A stretch of 64,000 bases of DNA, from positions 620,001 to 684,000 of the forward strand of contig NZ_CP108644.1 in NCBI RefSeq assembly GCF_041435495.1, written 5' to 3'. Within the stretch, counting starts at the first letter, position 1. Each line of letters starts with the position of its first letter. Below are positions 15,909 through 25,469 of this stretch, in pieces. The notes under the pieces are model-generated. The model was not told the origin of the DNA and searched no databases. It saw nothing but the letters and a program-made list of their open reading frames with translations. Made by a program: the position numbers and the translations under genes. The stretch is from Streptomyces sp. NBC_01116 (GTDB lineage Bacteria > Actinomycetota > Actinomycetes > Streptomycetales > Streptomycetaceae).

Positions 15909-16815
15909 CGGGCTCCCCGCCGTCGGCGCCGGCCTCCCGCCCTAGCTCGGGCCGGCGCAGTTCCACGTTGAACTGGGCTCCGGCCAGCAGCGAGAGGTTG
16001 GCGAACCAGACCCAGATGAGGAAGACGACGAGCCCGGCGAGCGATCCGTACAGCCTGCTGTAGCTGCCGACCTGGGTCGCGTAGAGAGCGAAGAGCGCCG
16101 ACGCGGTGAGCCAGCAGAACGCGGCGAGGATCCCGCCGGGCAGTCCCCGGCGGACACCGCGCGCGGAGCGGGGGCCGGTACTGAAGAGGACCATGATCAG
16201 GCAGGCCACGAGGAGGACCAGCAGCGGCCACTTCAGCGCCGCCCACAGGGTCTCCCCCTCGTGCGGCAGGCCGATGCGGCGGCCCAGCCAGCGGGCCAGC
16301 GGGCCGGTCATGACGATGGCGAAGGCGCTGGTCATCAGCAGGAGGAGCAGGCCGATCGCGGAGACGACGATGATGTGCGCCTGCCGCAGGGGCGGGCGCG
16401 TGTCCCGGACGCCGTGCATGGCGTGCATCGCCCGGCGGAAGACCGCGAGGTAGCTGCACGCGGACCAGACGGCGCTCACGGACCCGGTGGCGACGAGCAG
16501 CCAGACGGCGGAGCGCTGTTCGGTCGCCGCCTCCAACGGCCTGCGCAGCGCGTCGCCGGACTCGGCCGGGGCGAACGCGGTGATGTCGGCGATCAGGGCG
16601 CCGGTCGCGTCGGGGTTGGCCAGCCCGATCACGGAGACGGTGACCAGGAGCGCCGGGAGCAGGGCGAGGATGGCGTAGTACGTCAGGGCGGCGGCCCAGT
16701 CGGTGACGTCGTCGTTCCACAGCGAGACCGGCGTACGCCGCAGGGCGGTGCCCCAGCGGCGGGGCAGGGCGGCGGGGGCGGTGCTTTCCGCGGCGGAAGC
16801 GGTCTGGGTGGGCAA
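15886..16815 (-). CDS. YihY/BrkB-family inner membrane protein
   Basis: A 309-residue polytopic membrane protein of the YihY/virulence factor BrkB family. Characteristic segments are DWAAALTYYAILALLPALLVTVSVIG near the N-terminus, VWSACSYLAVFRRAMHAMHG in the middle, and SRLYGSLAGLVVFLIWVWFANLSLLAGAQFNVEL at the end; six transmembrane helices are predicted by eye. The biochemical function of the family is not settled (it was once thought to be RNase BN, which is wrong; some members are proposed lipid transporters). The 3' end overlaps the dehydrogenase gene on the other strand by 23 bp. Confidence 0.92.
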   Translation of the reverse strand: MPTQTASAAESTAPAALPRRWGTALRRTPVSLWNDDVTDWAAALTYYAILALLPALLVTVSVIGLANPDATGALIADITAFAPAESGDALRRPLEAATEQRSAVWLLVATGSVSAVWSACSYLAVFRRAMHAMHGVRDTRPPLRQAHIIVVSAIGLLLLLMTSAFAIVMTGPLARWLGRRIGLPHEGETLWAALKWPLLVLLVACLIMVLFSTGPRSARGVRRGLPGGILAAFCWLTASALFALYATQVGSYSRLYGSLAGLVVFLIWVWFANLSLLAGAQFNVELRRPELGREAGADGGEPVTAAERS

Positions 16816-16976
16816 GCTGGTACTCCGGGGACGTGGGCGGACGCGGTGGGCGGCGTGACCTGTCCGTTTCCGGACGCGGTGGCTCCGCTCGATCCTCTCC
16901 TGCCACGTCCCGGCCGAAGCACACCCCTCCCCGGCCGGTGGCGCGCGTCGGCCTGCGAGCCCCGTGCGCCCGGTGG

Positions 16977-17294
16977 TCAGTCGTTGACGGCCGTGAGCAG
17001 GACCACGGCGTCCTGGAGCGCCAGCAGCCCGTGCCGTTCCCGCGGGATCGGGTGCAGGGTGCCGGACGGCAGCTCGGCGTCCCCGGAGGCGGCGGTGAGC
17101 CGGACGCTGCCGCGCAGTACGAGGAGCGAGGCGGCGGGCGGCGCGTTGTGCTCGTCGAGCGCCGTCCCCTCGGTGAGGGCTATCACCGTCTGCCGCAAGG
17201 GGGGCTGCTGGAGCAGGAGGTGGGCGCTGCGGCCGTGCGCGGAGGCGCGGGCCGCGGTCAGGTGTTCCTCGGCGAGTGCGTTGAGGTCGTCCAT
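16977..17294 (-). CDS. Small cupin-fold protein
   Basis: A 105-residue single-cupin protein. Segments RQTVIALTEGTALDEHNAPPAASLLVLRGSVRLTAASGDAELPSGTLHPIPRERHGLLALQDAVVLLTAV follow the two cupin motifs in degenerate form, with His residues in each (DEHN and PRERH). The ATG at 17294 opens MDDLNALAEEHLTAA. It is 44 bp downstream of the LacI gene on the same strand, so the two may be co-transcribed. Small cupins of this type are often quercetinase-like or sugar/metal-binding; the function here is unknown. Confidence 0.8.
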   Translation of the reverse strand: MDDLNALAEEHLTAARASAHGRSAHLLLQQPPLRQTVIALTEGTALDEHNAPPAASLLVLRGSVRLTAASGDAELPSGTLHPIPRERHGLLALQDAVVLLTAVND

Positions 17295-17338
17295 GTGCCC
17301 ACTGTGCCGCAGCCGTGACAGCGCCGCGATCCGCGGGA

Positions 17339-18346
17339 TCAGCGGGGCGCCTTGGCCGTGGAGCCGCGTACCACCAGCTCCGGCTCGAACAGCAGCTCGT
17401 CCGGGGGGACCGAGCCGCCCTGGATGCCCGCGCAGAGCAGTTCGACGGCGGCCCGGCCCATGGCCTCGATGGGCTGGCGGATCGTGGTGAGCGGGGGTTC
17501 GGTGCAGTTCATGAACGCCGAGTCGTCGTAGCCGACGACCGAGATGTCCGACGGCACCCCGAGGCCGCGCCTGCGGGCCGCCCGCACCGCGCCGAGCGCC
17601 AGCGGATCGCTGGCGCAGACGATGCCGGTGACGCCGCGCTCCAGCAGCCGGGAGGCCGCGGCCTGCCCGCCCTCCAGGGAGAACATCGCGCGCTCGACGT
17701 ACTCCTCGGCCAGCTCCCCGCCGGTGGCCGCCGCGACGGACCGGGCGGCCGCGAGCTTGCGGCGGGAGGGCACGTGGTCGGAGGGGCCCATCACCACGCC
17801 GATGCGCTCGTGGCCGAGGGAGGCCAGGTGGCGCCAGGCGCGCTCGATCGCGACGGCGTCGTCGCAGGAGACGCAGGGGAAGTCCAGTCCTTCTATGGGC
17901 GCGTTGATCAGCACGACGGGGATACGCCGCTCGGCGAGCCGGTGGTAGTGCTCGTGGGCCTCGTCGGCCTGCGCGAACAGACCGCCGGCGAAGACCACCC
18001 CGGAGACCTGCTGCTGGAGCAGGAGGTCCACGTAGTCCGCCTCCGACACTCCGCCCTTGGTCTGGGTGCACAGCACGGGAGTGAGCCCCTGCTGGGCGAG
18101 GGCGCCGCCGATCACCTCGGCGAAGGCGGGGAAGATCGGGTTCTGCAGTTCGGGCAGGACGAGGCCGACCAGCCGGGCGCGCTCGCCGCGCAGTTGGGTG
18201 GGCCGCTCGTAGCCGAGGACGTCCAGGGCGGTCAGCACGGACTGCCGGGTGGTCCGGGAGACCCCGGGCTTGCCGTTGAGCACCCGGCTCACCGTGGCCT
18301 CGCTGACCCCAACCTTCTTGGCAACCTGAGCAAGTCGTCGCGTCAT
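17339..18346 (-). CDS. LacI-family transcriptional regulator
   Basis: A 335-residue LacI/GalR repressor. The helix-turn-helix and hinge are MTRRLAQVAKKVGVSEATVSRVLNGKPGVSRTTRQSV; the periplasmic-binding-protein-like sensor follows (ARLVGLVLPELQNPIFPAFAEVIGG ... VVGYDDSAFMNCTEPPLTTIRQP). The signature Asp-Asp-Ser of the sugar-binding cleft is visible in GYDDSAF. Being next to the alpha-1,3-glucanase-like gene and having TTGCATGCAA-type palindromes in its upstream region, it probably regulates itself and an alpha-glucan locus, as maltose-type LacI repressors do in Streptomyces (inference). Confidence 0.93.
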   Translation of the reverse strand: MTRRLAQVAKKVGVSEATVSRVLNGKPGVSRTTRQSVLTALDVLGYERPTQLRGERARLVGLVLPELQNPIFPAFAEVIGGALAQQGLTPVLCTQTKGGVSEADYVDLLLQQQVSGVVFAGGLFAQADEAHEHYHRLAERRIPVVLINAPIEGLDFPCVSCDDAVAIERAWRHLASLGHERIGVVMGPSDHVPSRRKLAAARSVAAATGGELAEEYVERAMFSLEGGQAAASRLLERGVTGIVCASDPLALGAVRAARRRGLGVPSDISVVGYDDSAFMNCTEPPLTTIRQPIEAMGRAAVELLCAGIQGGSVPPDELLFEPELVVRGSTAKAPR

Positions 18347-18389
18347 GCCGCAAGACTAGCGTAAGCAACGCAAACAATTGACTTATCAC

Positions 18390-18407
18390 TGCAAGGATTG
18401 CATGCAA
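18390..18407. promoter_or_regulatory. Overlapping palindromes, candidate LacI operator
   Basis: TGCAA-gga-TTGCA and the perfect TTGCATGCAA overlap here, 44-61 bp upstream of the LacI start codon. Both fit the inverted, C-G-rich-centre style of LacI-family sites. Confidence 0.5.
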
Positions 18408-18409
18408 AA

Positions 18410-18440
18410 GAGGCGCTCCCCTGCCATCGGGAAGCGCCTC
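18410..18440 (-). terminator. Terminator hairpin after the GH87 gene
   Basis: GAGGCGCT and AGCGCCTC form the base of a stem, extended by CCC/GGG, with an 8-nt loop. It lies about 30 bp beyond the GH87 stop codon and separates that gene from the LacI promoter region. Confidence 0.65.
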
Positions 18441-18471
18441 CTTGCCGGTGACCGCGGCCTCTCCTCCGGGC

Positions 18472-21400
18472 CTACGGGTTGGTGATGATCTTGAAGGTGG
18501 AGGTGGTGTTCCTGACGTCCTGGGCGTTGCCGCTGAGCTTCAGGCCGTTGAAGGTGACCTCGCCGACGGCGGGCCCCTGACCGGCCTCCGGCATCTCGTT
18601 GGCCCACAGCCCGAACCCGGACTTGGCGTCGAACGCGTCACCGCTCTTGCGCGCACCCGAGATGGACACGTCGGTCAGCACGGTGTCCTTGATCGGGAAC
18701 TGGGGCTGTCCGCCGACGTAGTTCGTCTGGAACATGATCCCGCTGTAGGTGGGATCGACGATGTCCACGTTGTTGACGCGGATGCCCTGGAACACCTTGG
18801 ACGCCGAGAACAGCCAGATGCCGGGGAAGGTCTGCGACCCCCAGAAATGACCGCCCGCGCGCACGATCGAGACGTTCTCGATCGTGGTCGGCCGGGTCCC
18901 GAACCCGTTCATCGGGTAGCCGAAGTCCAGCGAGCTGACCGTGATCCCGGAGTAGACCAGGGTGTCGGCGATGTGGATGTTGCGGAAGGTGTTGTCGTAC
19001 CCGCCGTAGACGGCGACGCCCGCCGCGCGCCAGGTGAGGATCGAGGTCAGGTTCTCGTAGACGTTGTTCTTCATGTCCGCGCCCCCGGCGTCGATCGCCG
19101 AGAAGAGCGCGAAGCTGTCGTCGCCGGTGGCCCGTGCCTCGTTGTTGGTCACCAGGTTGTCGGTGGACCCGTTGGTCATGTTGACGCCGTCGGCGAACAT
19201 GTTGCGGATCCGGGAGTTCTTGATGGTGATGCTGTCGGTGTTGGCGCCCCAGTAGAGGCAGACCATGTGCTCGTTCCAGATGTTGTCGATGACGATGTCC
19301 GACACATTGGAGAAGTCGAACACCTTGCCAGGACCGTCGATCCGGGACGTGTAGTTGCCGAAGTACGCGAAGTTCGCGAACGAGGACCCCTTGGCACTGG
19401 CCTCGGCCCGGAAGCCGATATCGGTGTTGTCCTGCGTGGACGGGGCGTTGAAGCGGGTGTACCAGGGACCCGCGCCGACCACCTTGACGGCCTTGCCGTA
19501 GACCTGGAACTTGCTGGCCGTGCTGTACTCCCCCGCCGGGAGGTAGACGCCCACGAGCGTGCCCGTGGTGTCCATGCGGACCTTGTCCAGGGCGTTCTGG
19601 ACGTCCTGGTGGGTGAATCCGGCCGGCACGGTGTACGTGGCGGGGTTCGGGTTGGCGACCGGGGCGACCTGCTCCAGGTTGATGAAGTCGATCGCGTACG
19701 TGGTGGTGTTGGCGCTGTCCTTCTGGAGCCGGATCCTCGATCCCGCCGGGACGGTCCTGCCCAGCGTCGTGTTCGCCTCGTCGTAGATGTGACGGGGCGC
19801 CCCGGAGCCCGGGGAGTTGCCGGGTGCGGCCTCGTTCCCGTACAGCCAGGCGTACCTGGAGGTGAGGTCGATCGCCTTGAGGAAGACGCCGTCCACGTAG
19901 ACGTTCAGGGTGGAGTCGATGCCGCCGCCGCCCGGGGCGTCGGGGATGGAGAACCGGGTGACCAGGGTGTTGGTGGCGGCACGCGTGGTGAACTCGACGT
20001 GGTCGCCGGTCCGGTCGAGGGTGACGGCCTTGCGTCCCGAGGCCTCGCCCGCGATGTCGCCGACGGTCCGGTTCGGGCCGACGACCTTCGCGCCGCCGCC
20101 GGCCGTGCCGTCCTCCGCCTCGTACATGTCGTACGGCATGTTGGCGCCGCGCCCGACGAAGAGCGCCTGGGTGGAGGTGTTGTTCTCGCGCTTGACCGGG
20201 AGTTCGTTGGCGTCCGCCGCGATCACGGTCCGCACGGTGTACGAGCCGTTGGCGGCGGTCCAGGAGCCGAGGGCGACCGGTGCGGTGGTGGCTCCCGGCG
20301 CGATGGCCCCGGTGTGGCTGCCGGTGAGCGTCCTCACCGCGGCGCCCTTGCTGTCGACGAGCGTCAGGGTGACGCCGTGGGCGCCGGCGGCCGAGGCCGC
20401 GGTTCCCTGGTTCTTCAGCGCGACGGAGAAGGTGACCGTCTCGCCGGCGGACGCGGCCGAGGGTGAGGTGGTGACCGCCGAGGCCACCAGGTCGGAGCTG
20501 GAGACCGGCTTCACGACCAGCGGGGAGGCGCTGGTGTAGGTGTTGTTGGTCTCGTTCTGCTCGATGACCTCGCCGGCCGGATCGGCGACCGCGCTCAGCG
20601 GGTAACTGCCCGCGTTCCGGGCCCCGATGGGGACGTCGACCTGGGCGGAGGCGCCCGCCGCCAGTGCGCCGACGGAGGCGGTGGCGACCTTGGTGCCGCC
20701 GAGGCGCAGTTCGACCTTGCTCGCCGGGGCGGCGAGCGCGCCGGCGTTGCGGACGGTCGCGGTCAGGGTGACCTCGTCCGTCTCGACCGGTGCGGCGGGT
20801 GCGGCGGTGATGCCGGTGACCTGGAGGTCCGGGTTGGCCGCCGGAGCGCCCAGCACCTGGAACTCCGCGACCTGACCGGCTCCGGAGCCGCTGTTGGCGG
20901 TGAACTTCAGCTGGACGTCCGCTACGCGCGCGGCGACCGGGATGGTCACCGTGTTGCCGGAAGCCGGAGCGAAGGCGTAATCCTTCGCGGCGACGAGGGA
21001 GTTGGAGGACGAGGAGCTCTGCTCCCGGCCGAGGACCTCGATGCGCTGGGTGCGTGGCCCCCAGCTGTTGTCGGGGTTGAGCTTGACGACGACGTTCTCG
21101 GTGTCGGCGTTGGAGCCGAGCTTCACGGTGAGGGTGTTCGGGTAACTGCCGCCCGCACCTTCCCAGTAGGTGGAGGTGCTGTTGTCGTTGGCGTTCTCCG
21201 CGACGAAGGTGTGGACCACGGAGGAGGCGGTGATCGGCTTGTTCACGGCGAGGTTGGAGGCGGTGCCGCTCCGCCCGTTGCGCGTGACGGTGTTGCTGTC
21301 ACCGGAGACGTTGCCCGCCGCGTCCTCGGCCCGTACGACGTAGCTGACCGTGGAGGACGGCGGCTGGGTGTCGGTGTACGTCAGCACGTTGCCCGCGACG

Positions 21401-22757
21401 CTGCCGCGCAGCACGTTGTCGGCGTAGATGTCGTAGCCGGTCACGCCCTTGTCGTCGGTGGACGCTCCCCAGGTCAGCTTGATCGAGCCGCTGGAGGGCT
21501 CGGTGTACGCCAGCGCGGAGGGTGCGGTGGGGGCCTGGGTGTCACCGGTGCCGCCGCGCCGGGTGACGGTCTCGCTGTTGGCCGAGACGTTGCCCGCCGC
21601 GTCCTTGGCGCGGACGAAGTAGCTGACGTCCTGCCCGGCCGGCCGGGTGTCGGTGTAGGTGGTGACGTCGCCCGCGACGCCGGTCAGCAGGGTGTTGTTC
21701 GCGTAGACGTCGTAGCCGGTGACGCCCCTGTCGTCCGTGGAGGCCTTCCACGTCAGCCGGATCTGCCCGGTGGCGGGCTCGGTGAACGCCAGGCCGGCCG
21801 GTGCGGTCGGGGCCCGGGTGTCGCCGGTGGCCGGACCGTAGATCTCCAGCTCGGCCAACTGAGCTGCCTCGGCACCGCTGTTGGCGGTGACCAGGACGCG
21901 GACGTACCGGGTGGTGGTGGCGTCGAAGCTGATCGTCGCCGACTGTCCGCCCGCCGCGTCGAAGCGGTACGCCTTGGACGCGGTGAGGTCGGTGAAGTCC
22001 GAGCCGTTCGCGCTGCCCTGGAGCTTCAGCGTCTGGCTGCGCGCGGCCCAGCCGTCGGGCAGTCGCAGGACCACCCGGTCCACACCGAGCGCCCCGCCCA
22101 GGTCCGCCTGGATCCACTGCGGGAACTGGTCGTCGCGGCTCGCCCAATAGCTCTCCCGATTGCCGTCGTTGGCGTTGGCCGGAGCCCGGGAGCCGCTGCC
22201 GCTGCTGGCGGTGAGGGTCTTGCCCGCCGCGAGGTCGGCCGACGAGTCACCGGCGCCCCGGACCTCCAGCTCGGAGAGCTGCGCGGCCGGCCGGTGTTGG
22301 CGGTGATGTCGACGCGCACGAAGCGGGTCAGAGTGGCCGGGAACGCGATGGTGACCTCGTTCGCCGCCCCCGGGGCGAAGGTGTACGTCGCGGAGTTCTT
22401 CAGGGTGGCGAAACTGGTGCCGTCCGCGCTGCCCTGGAGGGACAGCGTCTGGGTGCGGGTCTCCCAGCCCGCCGGGAGGGTCAGTCTCACCTCGTCGACC
22501 CGGGCGGCCGCGCCCAGGTCCGTCTGGACCCACTGGGGCAGTCCGCCTCCCGCGCTCTCCCAGTACGTGGACCGGTTGCCGTCGGTGATGTGGGACGCGC
22601 CGTACTCGGCATGGGCACTGCTCGCGGCCGCGGCGCGGCCCGCGGCGAGGTTGGGACCGCTCGCCGCAGCGGCGGCGAGCGACGGTACGCCGATCATCAG
22701 AAGACTGGTCGCGACCAAGGCGGATATCGCCCGCCATCTCCAGCGTTGGGCTCTCAT
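18472..22757 (-). CDS. Secreted GH87 alpha-1,3-glucanase-like enzyme with discoidin, FnIII and CARDB domains; apparent frameshift
   Basis: A secreted enzyme of about 1,430 residues expected to cut alpha-1,3-glucan. From ATG 22757 (MRAQRWRWRAISALVATSLL, a signal peptide) come a discoidin (F5/8 type C) domain, a second discoidin, two fibronectin III domains (each ending YFVRAKDAAGNVS or the like), a third discoidin-like domain, two CARDB repeats (DLQVTGITAAPAAPVETDEV and DLVASAVTTSPSAASAGETV), a carbohydrate-binding-like domain (MYEAEDGTAGGG) and a right-handed beta-helix catalytic domain with the GH87-type segment DGVNMTNGSTDNLVTNNEARATGDDSFALFS. Within the first discoidin, near 22281-22294, the frame shifts: ITANTGRP must switch by one base to AAQLSELEVRG. 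As given, signal peptide and catalytic part are in different frames, so this is either a sequencing error in a GC run or a true inactivation. Confidence 0.85.
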
Positions 22758-22995
22758 AGCTCCCCGATCTTCGGCCTCGACGCAGGGCGCGTCGAGGGCG
22801 CGGCTCTGTGACCGCAGCCAGGGAACACGAGTTTCTGCATGCACTGCGGCCTGTTTTGCGTTGTGCCGTCAGAGAGTTGCAGAGAAATGAGAGAGCGTCC
22901 ACCGTTCCAACCGTTCGGACCGGTCACCGTTCCGGCAGCGGCCGGGCCGGGGAGCGGATTCCGTCGCGCGGTCACCGCTCCCCCGCCCCGCGGGC

Positions 22996-23024
22996 GAGCC
23001 GTCCCTCCGGCCGTCCGACGGCTC
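22996..23024 (-). terminator. Hairpin after the subtilase gene
   Basis: GAGCCGT and ACGGCTC pair around a 15-nt loop directly after the subtilase stop codon. Probable terminator before the GH87 promoter region. Confidence 0.5.
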
Positions 23025-23025
23025 C

Positions 23026-24216
23026 TCAGAGGCCGCCGGTGTACAGCAGCAGGTCGGGCGAGCCCTGACCGAGACCGGAGAGCACGTCCCCGGTGGCCGT
23101 GTCCGTCAGCCACCGCGAGACGGCGGCGGGAGAGGCCGAGGGGTTCTCCTGCTTGTAGAGCGCGGCGACGCCCGCGACGTGCGGGCTGGCCATGGAGGTG
23201 CCGTTCAGCGAGACGGTGCCGCCGCCGAGGCGGGCGGAGACGATGTCGGCGCCGGGCGCGTAGACGGAGAGGCAGGGGCCCCAGTTGCTGAAGGAGGTCT
23301 CCCTGTCCTGCCGGTCGCTCGCCCCGACGGTGAACACACCGTCCGCGGCGGCCGGGGAGACGTCACAGGCGTCCCGGTTGTCGTTGCCCGCGGCCACCAC
23401 GGGCAGCACGCCCGCGTCGGCGACGGCCTCGACCGCCGCGTCGACCGCCGTGGAGCGGTCGCCGCCGAGCGAGGCGTTCAGCACGGCGGGGACACCGCTG
23501 CGCTCGGCGTCCTTGGCGACCCAGTCGAACCCGGCGAGGATGCCGGCCCAGGTGCCCCGGCCCTCGCAGCTCAGGACGCGCACGTTGACCAGCGAGACGT
23601 CCTTCGCCACACCGGACGTCGCACCGCCGACCGTGCCCGCCACGTGCGTGCCGTGCCCGTTGCAGTCCATGCCCGCGCGGCCGTCCCCGACGGCGTCGTA
23701 CCCGCTCACGACCCGGCCGCCGAATTCGCTGTGCGCGGGGTCGATCCCGGTGTCGACCACGTATGCCTTCACTCCCTTGCCGGTGGCCTCGGTGGTGAAG
23801 GTGTCGTCCAGCGGCAGGGCGCGCTGATCGATGCGGTCGGCGCCCCAGCCGGCCGCGGGGGCCCGCAGCAACTGCGCGGCGGTGGGCGCGGGGACGGTCA
23901 CCTCGGCGTTCTCCTCGACGGCGAGGACGCCGGGGAGGGCCCGTACCGCTTGGAGCTCGGTGGCGGTGAGCTGGGCGGCGAAGCCGTGCAGGGCGTTCCC
24001 GTAACGGAACAACGGGCTGAGCCCGAACTCCCGCAGGACGGTGTCCGGCGAGAGTTCGGGCTCCAGGGTGACGATGTACTGCCCGGGTACGGCCCGGGTG
24101 GACTGCTCCACCAGGACCCCTTCCGGTCCGCTGTCGGCCGAGGCCGTGGCGGGTGCGCCGATCAGCGGTGCGATCAGCAGCAGGGCGGCCGTGGCCCATC
24201 GGGCGGGCAGGCGCAT
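23026..24216 (-). CDS. Secreted subtilisin-like serine protease (S8, proteinase K type)
   Basis: A 396-residue exported subtilase. Signal peptide about 1-27, then an inhibitor I9 prodomain (VPGQYIVTLEPELSPDTVLREFG ... GVLAVEENAEVTVP) that folds and is cleaved off the enzyme. The catalytic Asp is in AYVVDTGID, His in CNGHGTHVAGTVGG, the oxyanion Asn in VVAAGNDNRDAC and Ser in NGTSMASPHVAGVAAL. Length and motifs match the proteinase K subfamily. It would degrade external protein. The gene stands alone on the minus strand with a hairpin after its stop. Confidence 0.95.
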   Translation of the reverse strand: MRLPARWATAALLLIAPLIGAPATASADSGPEGVLVEQSTRAVPGQYIVTLEPELSPDTVLREFGLSPLFRYGNALHGFAAQLTATELQAVRALPGVLAVEENAEVTVPAPTAAQLLRAPAAGWGADRIDQRALPLDDTFTTEATGKGVKAYVVDTGIDPAHSEFGGRVVSGYDAVGDGRAGMDCNGHGTHVAGTVGGATSGVAKDVSLVNVRVLSCEGRGTWAGILAGFDWVAKDAERSGVPAVLNASLGGDRSTAVDAAVEAVADAGVLPVVAAGNDNRDACDVSPAAADGVFTVGASDRQDRETSFSNWGPCLSVYAPGADIVSARLGGGTVSLNGTSMASPHVAGVAALYKQENPSASPAAVSRWLTDTATGDVLSGLGQGSPDLLLYTGGL

Positions 24217-24316
24217 GCGTTCTCCTCGGGGGTGGGGATCCGGTCACGGAGCGAGTGCGTCCGCGAAGCGCGAACACCCGTTCCTTCGTCCCCGTCCGTC
24301 GGTCGCCTTAGCGGGT

Positions 24317-25435
24317 TCAGCCGGACAGCGCAACGCCGGCGGTCAGCTCCAGCTCGTCGAGGTCGTGTCCGACGTCCGCCCGGAGGTCGTCCTTCGCCCA
24401 ACTGCCCACGGCAACCTCGGCGGTGATGCCGGGACCGAAGCCGGCGATGAGCCCCTGCGCGGACTCGGCGGCCCCGCCGTCGTCGAAGAGCCGAGCCAGT
24501 GCGTCGAAGACGACGGAGCTGGCGATGTTGCCGCGTTCGGTGAGGGTGGCCCGGCTGTAGCGGAACATCTCGGGCGGCAGGTTCAGGTAGTGGCAGAGGT
24601 CGTCCAGGATGCGCGGTCCGCCCGCGTGGACGATGAAGAAGTCCATGTTCGGGACGGACCAGCCGTGCAGGTCGACCAGGTCCAGGAGCACCGGGGCGAG
24701 CATCTCCATGGTGCCCGGGACCCGCTTGTCCAGCTGGAAGTGGAACCCGGTGTCGCGGACGGCGTAGGAGATCCAGTCCTCGGTGTCGGGCACCAGGTGG
24801 GAGCCGTTGCGCTCCAGGCGCATGCCGGTGCCGCCCTGTCCTCGCACGACGGCCGCCGAGATGGCGTCGCCGAAGAGCCCGTTGGAGAGGAGCGAGCCGA
24901 CCCCGATGTCGGTGGGCTGGTAGCACAGCGAGCAGAACTCGCAGGACACGATGAGGACGTTGGACTCGGGGTAGGCCAGGCAGAAGTCGTGCGCGCGGTT
25001 GATCGCCGCGCCGCCCGCCGCGCAGCCGAGCTGGGCGATGGGCAGTTGGCGGGTCTCGGGTCTGAAGCCCATGCTGTTGATGATCCACGCGGTCAGCGAG
25101 GGCATCATGAAGCCCGTGCAGGAGACGTAGACGATCAGGTCGATCTCGGACGGGTCGGTCTCGGCGTTGGCGAGCGCCTGCCGGACGACTTCGGGGACCC
25201 GGGCCTTGGCCTCGGCCTCGTACACCCGGTTGCGCACCTCGAATCCGGGGTGCGCCAGGGTCTTCTCGATGGGCTGTACGAGGTGCCGGGTCTGGACGCC
25301 GGTGTTCTGGATGAGCCTCAGGACGAGGTCGCGCTGCGGGTGCCCGGCGTGGGTCTCCCGGGCGAGGTCCAGGGTCTGCTGCATCGTGATGACGTGCTCG
25401 GGCACAGCGATGGCCGGTCGGCACAGGGTCGCCAT
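24317..25435 (-). CDS. rppA: 1,3,6,8-tetrahydroxynaphthalene synthase (type III PKS)
   Basis: Homodimeric type III polyketide synthase that condenses five malonyl-CoA into 1,3,6,8-tetrahydroxynaphthalene, which oxidises to flaviolin. The catalytic triad falls at exactly the positions known for the Streptomyces enzyme: Cys138 (IAQLGCAAGG), His270 (FFIVHAGGP) and Asn303 (RGNIASS); Cys106 (YVSCTGFMMPS), a residue needed for the malonyl starter, is also kept. It starts at ATG 25435, after GAGGAGAACCC. It follows the P450 gene by 34 bp, forming a pigment operon. Product 372 residues, normal length. Confidence 0.96.
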   Translation of the reverse strand: MATLCRPAIAVPEHVITMQQTLDLARETHAGHPQRDLVLRLIQNTGVQTRHLVQPIEKTLAHPGFEVRNRVYEAEAKARVPEVVRQALANAETDPSEIDLIVYVSCTGFMMPSLTAWIINSMGFRPETRQLPIAQLGCAAGGAAINRAHDFCLAYPESNVLIVSCEFCSLCYQPTDIGVGSLLSNGLFGDAISAAVVRGQGGTGMRLERNGSHLVPDTEDWISYAVRDTGFHFQLDKRVPGTMEMLAPVLLDLVDLHGWSVPNMDFFIVHAGGPRILDDLCHYLNLPPEMFRYSRATLTERGNIASSVVFDALARLFDDGGAAESAQGLIAGFGPGITAEVAVGSWAKDDLRADVGHDLDELELTAGVALSG

Positions 25436-25469
25436 GGGTTCTCCTCGTTCTCTGGAGCGAAGGCTCTCG

